A stretch of DNA of 64,000 bases. Origin: CAWBQO01 sp963790965 (GTDB lineage Bacteria > Bacteroidota > Rhodothermia > Rhodothermales > DASSAV01). Under the pieces are notes generated by a model, which was not told the origin of the DNA, searched no databases, and worked only from the letters and a program-made list of their open reading frames with translations. How positions within the stretch are numbered: position 1 is the first letter of the stretch; every line of letters begins with the position of its first letter. The stretch spans positions 531,280-595,279 of the forward strand of contig CAWBQO010000001.1 of assembly GCA_963790965.1 (NCBI GenBank), given 5' to 3'. The position numbers and the translations under genes were made by a program. Of this stretch, positions 50,012-58,441 are shown one piece after another.

Positions 50012-50626
50012 GTGAATGAGCAGGCGGCAAATAGCTGGGACGACCGCTTCGCGGGGAACGACTACGTCTACGGCACCGAGGCCAACGGTTTCTTGCGCTC
50101 TGTTGCGGACGGCATGCCGCCGGCGGGCAAGGTGCTTTGTCTCGCAGAAGGCGAGGGTCGAAACGCAGTGTTTCTCGCAGGACGCGGCCACACTGTGACG
50201 GCCGTGGATGCGTCCGCCGTCGGGTTGAAGAAGGCGATGCGGCTTGCAGAAATGCAGGGCGTCGCCATCCGGACGGTCCACGCGGATCTTGCCGCGTTTG
50301 CGATGGGGCACGGGGCGTGGGACGCCGTCGTGTCCATCTTTGCGCACGTGCCTGAAGAGCTTCGCCGGGCGGTTCACCGCCGCGTCGTTGATGCGCTTCG
50401 GCCCGGCGGCGTGTTTGTGCTGGAGGCGTACACGCCCGCGCAACTCGCGCTTGGCACCGGCGGCCCGAGGGATGCTTCCTTGATGATGAATCTGGCGTCG
50501 CTTCGCGAAGAACTTGCCGGCCTCACGATGGAGATCGGGCGAGAGGTGCAGCGCGTGGTCACCGAAGGAAGCGCCCACTCCGGAGAGGCTGCGGTCGTTC
50601 AGGTGCTGGCGCGAAAGCCGTTGTAA
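50012..50626 (+). CDS. Class I SAM-dependent methyltransferase
   Basis: This 204-residue protein starts at GTG 50012, 2 bp after the transferase stop. It opens with W-D-D-R-F-A-G-N-D-Y-V-Y-G-T-E-A-N, then the SAM-binding motif V-L-C-L-A-E-G-E-G-R-N-A-V-F-L-A, the acidic V-D-A-S and D-A-V-V-S-I-F-A-H-V. This subgroup resembles TehB/thiopurine-type methyltransferases, small cytoplasmic enzymes that methylate tellurite, thiols or other small molecules; the substrate is unknown. Tight spacing suggests co-transcription with gamma-glutamyltransferase. Confidence 0.85.
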   Translation: MNEQAANSWDDRFAGNDYVYGTEANGFLRSVADGMPPAGKVLCLAEGEGRNAVFLAGRGHTVTAVDASAVGLKKAMRLAEMQGVAIRTVHADLAAFAMGHGAWDAVVSIFAHVPEELRRAVHRRVVDALRPGGVFVLEAYTPAQLALGTGGPRDASLMMNLASLREELAGLTMEIGREVQRVVTEGSAHSGEAAVVQVLARKPL

Positions 50627-50982
50627 TCACCGTTTCGATATGAGGGGGTTCAGGTCGGCCGGTGGCGGGCAGGGCCTTCATTGTCGCCTCTTGAGGAGGC
50701 CCCTCCGAAGGCGGCGGGGGGCGTGGTCTCATGAAGAAGGCGGGCAGCGCCGCCCTGGTCCGGGATGACACTTGGGGGGCGGTGCCGGTGTGTTTTGAGG
50801 CTGTGATCTTGTAGCGGCGCAATTATGCAGGGGCACGGCATATCGTGCCCCTACGATATGGCTGCTGCGCGTGCGATCGAGGCCATACATTTCACATGAA
50901 TGTACACCTCTGCCACCCGGCCGTTAAGTCCGGGTGGGTACCTTAACCTCTCCGCGTAAATACTCACCGAGACCCTGCCGGT
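50627..50982. other. Intergenic region rich in short inverted repeats
   Basis: This 356-bp gap has no credible gene; an open frame across it (50514-50768) is compositionally unlike coding sequence. It holds GCCTCTTGAGGAGGC (50686-50700), related to the element at 24303, and a strong palindrome at 50829-50852. The second half is the presumed promoter of the VKOR gene. Confidence 0.5.
50829..50852. repeat. REP-like palindrome AGGGGCACG-6-CGTGCCCCT
   Basis: Nine-base arms pair perfectly around GCATAT, flanked by ATGC and ACGATAT. GGGGCACG...CGTGCCCC palindromes are widespread extragenic repeats in bacterial genomes, as I recall, including Bacteroidota. It may be a MITE/REP-type element or a terminator-like hairpin. 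Only one clear copy is in the window. Confidence 0.5.
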
Positions 50983-51645
50983 ATGGCCGAACAGCACCCC
51001 GACACCTATCCGTTTCCGGATCTCGGCGCTTCTACGGATCCGTGGAGGTACAACCCGTCCGGTTGGAAGCAGCGCGTGCCGATCGCGCTGATCGCCCTCA
51101 TTGCCTTCCTGATTTCGGTGTACATGGGCCTCTTTCAATGGGGCCTCATCGGCTCCGTATGGGATCCGGTGTTTGGCGAGGCGACGCAGAAGGTTCTTGA
51201 TTCCGACGTCTCGAAATCCATGGAGAAGTACATCATCATCCCGGATGCCATACTCGGGGCGGTGGCTTACCTCGGGGACATACTGCTCGCTCTGGCCGGT
51301 TCGACGCGGCGGTGGCAGTACCGGCCGTGGATGGTGGTGATCTTCGGAATCGATGTTATTCCGCTTGGCATCGTGAGCGCGGTGCTCGTGATGATGCAGG
51401 CGTTTGTGGTGGGGCACTGGTGCTTTCTCTGCCTCATCACCGCGGCCATTTCGCTCGTTCTGATCTACTTCGCGTACGACGAAGTATGGTCGTCGCTCAA
51501 GTACCTGCACCGCATTCGGAAGCGAGACAAGTCGGCCTTTTGGGACGCGGTCTGGGGCAGGCCTACGCTCGTCGGCCACGAAGTGGCGGAAGAGATGGTG
51601 CGGGATCGGAAAAGGATGTTCGACAAGAAACGCGGGAAAAGCTGA
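50983..51645 (+). CDS. Vitamin K epoxide reductase (VKOR) family membrane protein
   Basis: This 220-residue inner-membrane protein has four to five helices and the VKOR active-site pair Cys147-x-x-Cys150 in H-W-C-F-L-C-L-I-T-A. The other VKOR cysteine pair, expected in the loop between helices 1 and 2, is absent; that region reads S-D-V-S-K-S-M-E-K-Y. Bacterial VKORs re-oxidise disulfide catalysts using quinone; with one pair missing this member may have another role. The 1-bp overlap with the SPW-repeat gene (TGATG) indicates a shared function. Confidence 0.85.
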   Translation: MAEQHPDTYPFPDLGASTDPWRYNPSGWKQRVPIALIALIAFLISVYMGLFQWGLIGSVWDPVFGEATQKVLDSDVSKSMEKYIIIPDAILGAVAYLGDILLALAGSTRRWQYRPWMVVIFGIDVIPLGIVSAVLVMMQAFVVGHWCFLCLITAAISLVLIYFAYDEVWSSLKYLHRIRKRDKSAFWDAVWGRPTLVGHEVAEEMVRDRKRMFDKKRGKS

Positions 51646-52013
51646 TGTGGCCTCGAATCGTTGAAGTGATGCTCGGATGCTGGCTCGCGATGAGTCCGTT
51701 CATTCTCGGCTACCCGGCGGACGCCACTTTCTTGTGGTGGAACGACTTCATTGTCGCCGCCTTGATCATCTCGATCTCGCTCGTGGCGATCCGGCGCTCG
51801 ACGGAGAAGATGCACTTCGCCAACCTCGTGCTGGTCGGCTACCTCATCGCGGTGGCATTCATCCATTCCGGCAGCCCGCCCGCTGAGGCGTGGTTCCAGA
51901 ACTACGTCATTGTGGCGCTGCTTCTGCTGATGATGGCCATTTTACCGACGCGATCGCTCCTGCCACCTGCGGCCTGGCAGCGGTTCTATGAAGAGAGAAA
52001 GGCGCGTTCCTGA
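51645..52013 (+). CDS. SPW-repeat membrane protein
   Basis: This 122-residue protein has four membrane helices and two SPW-type repeats; the first reads W-L-A-M-S-P-F-I-L-G-Y. It starts at ATG 51645, overlapping the VKOR stop by one base. SPW proteins often neighbour VKOR-family genes but no activity is known. A role in disulfide or quinone chemistry is only inferred. Confidence 0.82.
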   Translation: MWPRIVEVMLGCWLAMSPFILGYPADATFLWWNDFIVAALIISISLVAIRRSTEKMHFANLVLVGYLIAVAFIHSGSPPAEAWFQNYVIVALLLLMMAILPTRSLLPPAAWQRFYEERKARS

Positions 52014-52054
52014 TCCTGCGGCGGCGGCAGTGAAGGGCAGAACCGTACCTTTAC

Positions 52055-55000
52055 TTATCCCCTCGCGCGCATCTCTTCCGCGGCGAGCAGTCGTGACACG
52101 ACCGTTTGCAGGTGCTCCCGGCTGAATGGTTTGCCAATGTACCCGTCGAAGCCGCCGGCGAGGTAGCGTTCCTCGTCGCCGGGGAGCGCGTATGCGGTGA
52201 GCGCAACGATCGGCACTTTGGCGTAAGAAGGAAGGGCGCGCAGGCTGCGGAGAACGTCCTCGCCCGTGAGCAAGTCCCGCAGATTGATGTCGAGCAGGAC
52301 CAGGTCATACCGTTCCCGGGAGGCCATCTCGAAGGCGGCCGCGGGTTCCAGAACAGTGTCTACCTGGTGACTCGGCTCGAGGAAGCGCCGCAGCAAGAGG
52401 CCTACGTTCGGGTTGTCATCAAGGGCAAGAATGCGTGCAACTCGGCCCTCATGGTCCGCTTCGACCGTTTCTGGCCTTTCCTTCTCCACGGCGGGCGATC
52501 CTTCCGCTCCGGGTAGCAGAATGCTGAACGCACTGCCCTCGCCCTTGCGGCTGCGGACGGATATTTCTCCGCCCATAAGTTCAATCAGTTCTTTGGTGAT
52601 CGTAAGCCCAAGTCCATTGCCCTCGTGAGACCGCGCATATCCGGAGGACTCTTGCCGGAACTCTTCAAAGAGGTGTGGCAGGAAAACTTCCGATATGCCC
52701 ACGCCGGTATCCTCCACCGTTACCTGCACGCGACTGCCTTTCGACTTCACGCGGACCGTGATATTTCCCTCCCGGGTGAACTTAATCGCGTTGGAAAGGA
52801 GGTTATTGAGCACGCGACCGAGCGCGGCGCGGTCCGCCTGGACCCGCAAGCTCTCGTCTGCCGGTGAACTGATGGAGAGCGTAAGATTCTGCTGCCGCGC
52901 TTGCTCTTCGAAGAGGTCCACGGCATTTTGTACTTCCGGCAGGATCGCGAAGGGCTCTGGCTGCAAGTGCATGGCCCCGCCACGAAGCTGCGCGAGGTCG
53001 AGCACGGAATTCAGCGTGTCCATGAGGCGCTGCCCGCCCTTGCGGATGTAGTGGACGAACTCGCCGGCGTCGCTTTCGACGAGGTCCTGCAACACATCTG
53101 CGAAGCCGAGGATGGAGGTCAGCGGTGTGCGTATCTCATGGCTCATGTTCGCCAGGAACGTGTCCTTCAAGCGGCTCGCCTGTTCGGCCTCTTCCTTGGC
53201 GGCGAGCAGCTCGAGCTGGGCTTGTTTGGTCTCGGTAATGTCCTGCCCCGATCCGTTCACGCGCACGACGCGGCTTTGCGCCTCATCCCACTCGGGCACG
53301 CCGATCGCAGCCATCCACCGGTATACGCCGTCCTTGCGACGTGCCCTGAACTCGGCCGCAGCCGTTCGTCCTTCCAGCAATCGCTTGCCGTAGGTGGCGT
53401 AGGCCTCAGCGTCGTCGGGGTGGATCAGCGTAAACCAGTCCTTCCGCAGCATCTCTTCCGGCTCGTAGCCAAAGACGGCTTTCATGGAGTCGGTAACCCA
53501 CTCGATGGTGCGGGCACCGCCCGCGTCGACCAGATACGAAAAGCCGTACGAGAGCTGGAGCTTTGACAGGGCGTGGTAGCGCGCCTCGGAAGCGCGGATC
53601 TTCTCGAGCGCCTCCTTTTGCTCGGTAACGTCTTCTGAAATGCCGAGCAGAAAACGAGGCTGCCCATCCTTCCCGAAGATCGGGATCTTCTTGGTGCGGA
53701 GAGTGCACAGCCCGCGATGCGGCGTGGTGATGACCTCTTCCTCAACGACCGTCACGCCGCGCCCGGAAAGCACTTCGCGGTCGATCTTGGTGAAGTGATC
53801 GGCCTCCTCTTTGGGAAAGATGTCGCTGTCGTGTTTGCCGAGCATTTCGCTCCGGTCGTGCCCAAGCTGTTCTTCGGCAGCTTTATTGAAGCGGATGAAC
53901 CGCAGCGTCTCGGCCTCCTTGACGAAGACCTGAACGGGCAAGTTTTCGATGATCGAGTCGAGGAATGCTTCGCTCTCTTGCAAGGCGTCGCGCGACTGCC
54001 GGGCCTCCGTCATGTCGCGCTGAATGGCGATAAAATGCGTCGGATCGCCGTCTTCGCCGAGGAGCGGGGCGACGCTGCAATACTGATAGAAACTGCTTCC
54101 GTCTTTGCGATAGATGCGCGTCTCTCCGGTAAAGCTCTGCCCTCCCTCAACGTCCTCCTTCATGCTTTGGATCAGGTCGGCGTTCGTCTGTCGCCCTCGG
54201 AGTATTTCGGGAGAGCGGCCGAGCATTTCGCCGGGAGCGTAGCCCACCATCTCCTCCGAGGCGCGGTTGACATAGACGATGCGCGGCTCGCCGCCGGGAA
54301 CCGCTTCCGTGATCATAACGCCGTCGCGCGTCTGGCTGATCGCCGCCTGAAGGAGTCGCATTTGCGCTTCGCGCTCGACGCGCTCGGTGACGTCGAGCAC
54401 CATGCCCTGGACGATGCGCCGCCCGCCTTCGTTGTAGATCCGGCCGTGGATTTCGAGATGAAGAATGGAGCCGTCCTTGCGAATGCCCCGCAGCGCGTAT
54501 TTGGCCTCGTCCATTTCTCCGACAACTCGCCTGCGGATGGTCTCTCGCATCTCGGGCCGGTCCTCTTCCACTGTCAGCAACGTAGCGTCGGGCAGGGCCA
54601 ATATTTCTTCCTGCGTATAGCCAAAGAGTTCAGCGAAACGCGGATTGACGTACGTGAACCGGTTATGATCGATGAGGTAGATCCCGGTGATCGCATTTTC
54701 GACGAGGCGGCGGTACCGGTCATCGGCGTCGCTTGCCGCCTGTTCGGCTTCGACGCGCGCCGTTACGTCGCGGGCGATGCCTTCGACGGCCACGAGCCGG
54801 CCGTCCACATCGTATACCGGCGTGAGCTGCTGCTCAACGTGCAGAATCGAGCCGTCCTGTGCCACCCATCGGAGGGTGGCCGTAGTCGCGCCGTCGAGCT
54901 TCTTTAGCCGGTCGGAGATAGGCAGGTCCTCCGGATGAACCAGCCGGGAGGAAAGCTTTTGATCGCTGTAGAAGACTTCCGGCGCGTAGCCGGTGAGCGT

Positions 55001-56239
55001 CGCGATGGACGGGCTAATATATTCGAGGCCCTCTTCGGGATAGAGACGATAAAGGTAAACGACTTCCCGGGTGTTTTCAGAGAGCAAGCGCGCCCGGTCT
55101 TCGCTTTTGCGGAGCGCACTTTCGGCATCGACGCGGCTCGTGTAGTCGCGAATGACGATCAGCACCTCGTCGTCAGCAACGGGCGAGAGTCTCGCTTCAA
55201 AAAAGGTCGAAGTGCCCTGAGGCTTGATCGCGTAGTTTAACTGCTGCGTTTCACCCGTGCGGAGCGCCGCTTCTATGGCGTCGATGTAGCGGTCTGCCAG
55301 GCCCTTCTCGAAAACGTCGTGAATGCGCCTTCCGAGAAGCGCTTCCCGTGATTGGACGAGGAGCGAGGGATCAGGCGCGTGTACGTCGAGGTACGTCCCC
55401 TTGCGGTCGATGCGCATGATCAGGTCGGGAATGCCGGCTACGAGGGCGCGGTGACGGCGCTCGCTTTTTTCCAGCGCATCGGTCGCCTCATGCCGGTCGG
55501 TAAGATCGATCAGGATGGTGAGGAAACCGGACTGCGCCCCGGTGTCGTCGAAGAGCGGCTGCACGTCGACACGGACGTGGCGTAGCGACCCATCCTTGCT
55601 CGGGAGGGGGAAATCGCCGCCGAGGGGCACTTCCCTGTGTGCCTGCTCAGCCGTCAATGCGTCGCCGGTTGGCTGCTCGGTCTGGCGGAAAACTTCTTCC
55701 GGAGTGCGCCCAATGATCTCCGCAGCGCTAAAGCCAGTCATCTGCTCAAAAGCCGCGTTGACCCACTCGGCGCGCATCTGCAGATCCGTAATGACAACGC
55801 CATTGGTCGTGTGCTCGACCACCATGGAAAGGCGTTTGGCGAGCGCGCGCTGCCGGGCAAGCTCCTGCTCGGCCTCATTGGAAGCCGTAATATCGCGCAG
55901 GATGGAGCGGACCAGATCGCCCTCCGTCAGGTACAAGAGGCTCGAGCGAACTTCAACGGCGACCGGCCTTTTCTCCAGAGGCTCGATTACGGTCGTAAAT
56001 GGCTCGGTTGCTCCGGCAGCGGTCTGCAGGTCCTGAAGCCACGCTTCAGCCCGGCCCTTCTGGTCGGGCGAGACGAGGTCCAGGAACGGCCGGCCCGTGA
56101 GCGCCTGCGCCGAATCCTCGCCGAGGAGCAAGGCAGCGGCGCGGTTGGCATCGATGATCGCGCCGCCCTTGTGGATGACAATGGCTTCCGGCGCGCCGTC
56201 GAAGCACGCCCGCATGTAAGTTTCGCTGCTCAGTAGCAT
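52055..56239 (-). CDS. Hybrid histidine kinase with eight PAS domains and a receiver domain
   Basis: This 1,394-residue protein has no membrane segment and is probably a soluble multi-sensor kinase. I count eight PAS domains, beginning at about residues 5, 140, 270, 390, 515, 640, 765 and 895. Typical marks are G-V-V-I-T-D-L, W-V-N-A-A-F-E-Q-M-T-G-F, Y-V-N-P-R-F-A-E-L-F-G-Y and F-G-Y-E-P-E-E-M-L. HisKA follows (F-L-A-N-M-S-H-E-I-R-T-P-L), then HATPase (N-L-L-S-N-A-I-K-F, D-T-G-V-G-I, G-N-G-L-G-L). A C-terminal receiver has the acceptor Asp in L-L-D-I-N-L and Lys in Y-I-G-K-P-F-S. There is no HTH output, so it should pass phosphate to a partner. Confidence 0.93.
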   Translation of the reverse strand: MLLSSETYMRACFDGAPEAIVIHKGGAIIDANRAAALLLGEDSAQALTGRPFLDLVSPDQKGRAEAWLQDLQTAAGATEPFTTVIEPLEKRPVAVEVRSSLLYLTEGDLVRSILRDITASNEAEQELARQRALAKRLSMVVEHTTNGVVITDLQMRAEWVNAAFEQMTGFSAAEIIGRTPEEVFRQTEQPTGDALTAEQAHREVPLGGDFPLPSKDGSLRHVRVDVQPLFDDTGAQSGFLTILIDLTDRHEATDALEKSERRHRALVAGIPDLIMRIDRKGTYLDVHAPDPSLLVQSREALLGRRIHDVFEKGLADRYIDAIEAALRTGETQQLNYAIKPQGTSTFFEARLSPVADDEVLIVIRDYTSRVDAESALRKSEDRARLLSENTREVVYLYRLYPEEGLEYISPSIATLTGYAPEVFYSDQKLSSRLVHPEDLPISDRLKKLDGATTATLRWVAQDGSILHVEQQLTPVYDVDGRLVAVEGIARDVTARVEAEQAASDADDRYRRLVENAITGIYLIDHNRFTYVNPRFAELFGYTQEEILALPDATLLTVEEDRPEMRETIRRRVVGEMDEAKYALRGIRKDGSILHLEIHGRIYNEGGRRIVQGMVLDVTERVEREAQMRLLQAAISQTRDGVMITEAVPGGEPRIVYVNRASEEMVGYAPGEMLGRSPEILRGRQTNADLIQSMKEDVEGGQSFTGETRIYRKDGSSFYQYCSVAPLLGEDGDPTHFIAIQRDMTEARQSRDALQESEAFLDSIIENLPVQVFVKEAETLRFIRFNKAAEEQLGHDRSEMLGKHDSDIFPKEEADHFTKIDREVLSGRGVTVVEEEVITTPHRGLCTLRTKKIPIFGKDGQPRFLLGISEDVTEQKEALEKIRASEARYHALSKLQLSYGFSYLVDAGGARTIEWVTDSMKAVFGYEPEEMLRKDWFTLIHPDDAEAYATYGKRLLEGRTAAAEFRARRKDGVYRWMAAIGVPEWDEAQSRVVRVNGSGQDITETKQAQLELLAAKEEAEQASRLKDTFLANMSHEIRTPLTSILGFADVLQDLVESDAGEFVHYIRKGGQRLMDTLNSVLDLAQLRGGAMHLQPEPFAILPEVQNAVDLFEEQARQQNLTLSISSPADESLRVQADRAALGRVLNNLLSNAIKFTREGNITVRVKSKGSRVQVTVEDTGVGISEVFLPHLFEEFRQESSGYARSHEGNGLGLTITKELIELMGGEISVRSRKGEGSAFSILLPGAEGSPAVEKERPETVEADHEGRVARILALDDNPNVGLLLRRFLEPSHQVDTVLEPAAAFEMASRERYDLVLLDINLRDLLTGEDVLRSLRALPSYAKVPIVALTAYALPGDEERYLAGGFDGYIGKPFSREHLQTVVSRLLAAEEMRARG

Positions 56240-56618
56240 AACGTCAACAGCAGACTCGGTAGATTTCTTTGAACAAACTCCGCGAGTACCGCGTCGGCCG
56301 AGCAGTACAAAGGCTTTGAGGAAAGGAAATTACGAAAACAGCGGTATAGGAAGCCACATCGCGGCCGGCATGCCTTGTAAGTGTCGGTAAGCTGCGTGCA
56401 AACTTAAGGCCGGGGAAGCCTTAAACCAGAAGTTCGTCATCTAAGTCGTATGCAGCCAAACCTGCGCCGTTGCCCGGGAAGACCAACTGTCCATCTGACT
56501 GCAAAGCGCTTCCGCTGAGGTAACTAAGCGTGGGAGGAACGCACGCGCGGAAACCGCAGCGTTTTAATAGGGGTCTTATATTGTCTCGTTCCACCCCGAA
56601 GCCCGCTCAGAAGCATCG
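56240..56618. other. Divergent intergenic region, no gene seen
   Basis: This 379-bp gap lies between the hybrid kinase (minus) and the Nudix gene (plus). It holds TTAAGGC-7-GCCTTAA (56404-56424), a perfect 7-bp inverted repeat that could be an operator or a small hairpin. No tRNA or ORF was supported. Base composition is lower in GC than flanking genes, as expected for promoters. Confidence 0.5.
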
Positions 56619-57104
56619 ATGACCTACCGGAAACTGCATACCAAGATCGAGCCGGAGCAGTCCGCCGTGATTCCTTACCGCGTCGGCGAGGCGGGTATCG
56701 AAGTGCTCATCATCACGTCGCGCAACAAGGGCAAGTGGATCGTGCCAAAGGGCTGGATCGAGTCCGACCTCGATTCCCATATGTCCGCCAAGAAGGAGGC
56801 GCTGGAGGAAGCCGGCGTCAAGGGGCGGGTAAGCGCCGTATCGCTGGGGTGTTACCGGCACGGAAGCAGCAAGAGCGACCCCATTGTCGAGGTCTTCCTG
56901 ATGCGCGTCCAGGACGAACTCGACGAGTGGCCGGAGCAGGAGGAACGGACACGCCAGTGGGTATCGCTGGAGAGGGCGTACGAGCACGTGGAGGAGGAAG
57001 GCTTACGCTCCATCCTCGACGAGGCGACCTCGGTGATGCGCCAGGCGCTGGACGAGACGGCACACCATCCGGCCATTCCCATCTTGCCGCCTCCTTCCAA
57101 GTAA
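56619..57104 (+). CDS. Nudix hydrolase, DIPP-like
   Basis: This 161-residue protein carries the Nudix box in the diphosphoinositol-polyphosphate phosphohydrolase style: W-I-V-P-K-G-W-I-E-S-D-L then A-K-K-E-A-L-E-E-A-G-V, with Lys in place of the usual Arg before the first Glu. A-V-I-P-Y-R and I-I-T-S-R-N-K-G-K-W precede it. Such enzymes cleave nucleoside diphosphate derivatives or polyphosphates; the substrate here is unknown. It is transcribed alone and converges with the efflux operon. Confidence 0.9.
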   Translation: MTYRKLHTKIEPEQSAVIPYRVGEAGIEVLIITSRNKGKWIVPKGWIESDLDSHMSAKKEALEEAGVKGRVSAVSLGCYRHGSSKSDPIVEVFLMRVQDELDEWPEQEERTRQWVSLERAYEHVEEEGLRSILDEATSVMRQALDETAHHPAIPILPPPSK

Positions 57105-57172
57105 AGACCTTTCGGGAAGCGGATGCAGACCGCAGCCGCCTGATCTTTACCGGTTCGGCGGAAGGCCGGCGC

Positions 57173-58441
57173 TTAGAGACCGGCCGTGGGGGCGGCGGTT
57201 TGTGCGTCCTCGTTCGTGAAAACCAGCTCCCGTCCGGTGAATCGTTCGAGATCGACGAGCCGATGGGTGTAAGTTTGCAGCGCGCGCGCGTAGCGCTCCT
57301 GCGCGGCAAGCGCCGTGCGCTGCGCGTCCAGCAGCGCGAAGAGCGGAACCTCGCCGATCAGGTAGCCTTCTTGTGAGCGCTCGACGAGCGTGTCGGCCTG
57401 CGGGGCAATGCGGTCGCGGTAGCGGAGCACTTCTTCGAGCGACTTCTCGTACCCGGCCCATGCGAGTTCGGCCTCTGCAGAAACCGTGGCGAGGGTGGCC
57501 TGGCTCTCGTACTGCCGCTGCTGGAGCGTTGCCCGTGCCACGGCGCGCGCGCCACGGTAGGCCGGGGTGCCGGGCAGCGGCAGACGCAGTCCGACGGCAA
57601 AGCCCCAGTGGTTGAACCCGTCGCCGAAGTCCTGCGGAAACACCTCGAAGGCCGCGCCGGGGAAGAGCGCGCCCCTTGCTTCCTGCACGCCGAGCCGGGC
57701 GGCCATAACGCTCTGCTCCGACTGGCGGACAACCGGCAGCGCCTCGATGCTGCCGAGGGCGTCGGCACGGGAGAGGCGCACGGGCAAGTAATCCAGTGGC
57801 CCGGGACTCACCACGTCCACGTTCGTGCCGAGCGCGGTGGCGGCACCGACGTACGTTCGCGCTTCGGACGAGGCGCGTTCGGCTTCGACGAGCGCCGCCT
57901 CGGCCTCCGCCAGTCCAATTTCGGCGCGCATCGTTTCGAGGCCGGCCGATTCGCCGGCCGACTCGCGGAGCTGCGCCGCCTCGAGCAGCTGTTCGGATAG
58001 TTCAACCGAACGGGTCCGAAGCTGCAGAATGCGCTCGGCGAACATTACATCGACGTACGCTTTTTTCACTCCCGCCCGTAGTGCCGTGCGGCGCGCGTCG
58101 AGGCTCGACCGGAGGGCATCGCGTTCCGTGCTGATGCGACGGAGTCCGTAGTAGGTCGCCACGGGAGACGCAATGGCCTGCCCGAGAACGAAGCGTTGCT
58201 CGTTGTAGGCGGTTCCCGCCATGCCTTCGCGGGCATACTGGAAGGTTGGCACATCGATGCCGAATCCGAGCAGCCGTTGCCCAGAGTTGATGCCCATGGC
58301 AGCCTCCACGCTGCCGATGGCGGGATGCTCGGTCTCCACCCGCGAGAGCGCATCGTAGACGGTCATCGGCTGACTCTGCGCGCGCGGGACGGCCGCTATG
58401 CCGACGAGCAGAAAGAGATAGAGGCCAAGTCGTGCGTTCAT
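57173..58441 (-). CDS. TolC-family outer membrane factor of RND efflux system
   Basis: This 422-residue protein has a signal peptide (P-R-A-Q-S-Q) and two outer-membrane-efflux repeats with long alpha-helices. Marks are L-S-R-V-E-T-E-H-P-A-I, A-R-R-T-A-L-R-A-G-V-K-K-A-Y-V-D-V, L-R-E-S-A-G-E-S-A-G-L and the second repeat L-R-L-P-L-P-G-T-P-A-Y. It should form the trimeric exit duct (CzcC/CusC role). Its start overlaps the pump gene stop by 4 bp (ATGA), making the three efflux genes one unit. Confidence 0.9.
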   Translation of the reverse strand: MNARLGLYLFLLVGIAAVPRAQSQPMTVYDALSRVETEHPAIGSVEAAMGINSGQRLLGFGIDVPTFQYAREGMAGTAYNEQRFVLGQAIASPVATYYGLRRISTERDALRSSLDARRTALRAGVKKAYVDVMFAERILQLRTRSVELSEQLLEAAQLRESAGESAGLETMRAEIGLAEAEAALVEAERASSEARTYVGAATALGTNVDVVSPGPLDYLPVRLSRADALGSIEALPVVRQSEQSVMAARLGVQEARGALFPGAAFEVFPQDFGDGFNHWGFAVGLRLPLPGTPAYRGARAVARATLQQRQYESQATLATVSAEAELAWAGYEKSLEEVLRYRDRIAPQADTLVERSQEGYLIGEVPLFALLDAQRTALAAQERYARALQTYTHRLVDLERFTGRELVFTNEDAQTAAPTAGL

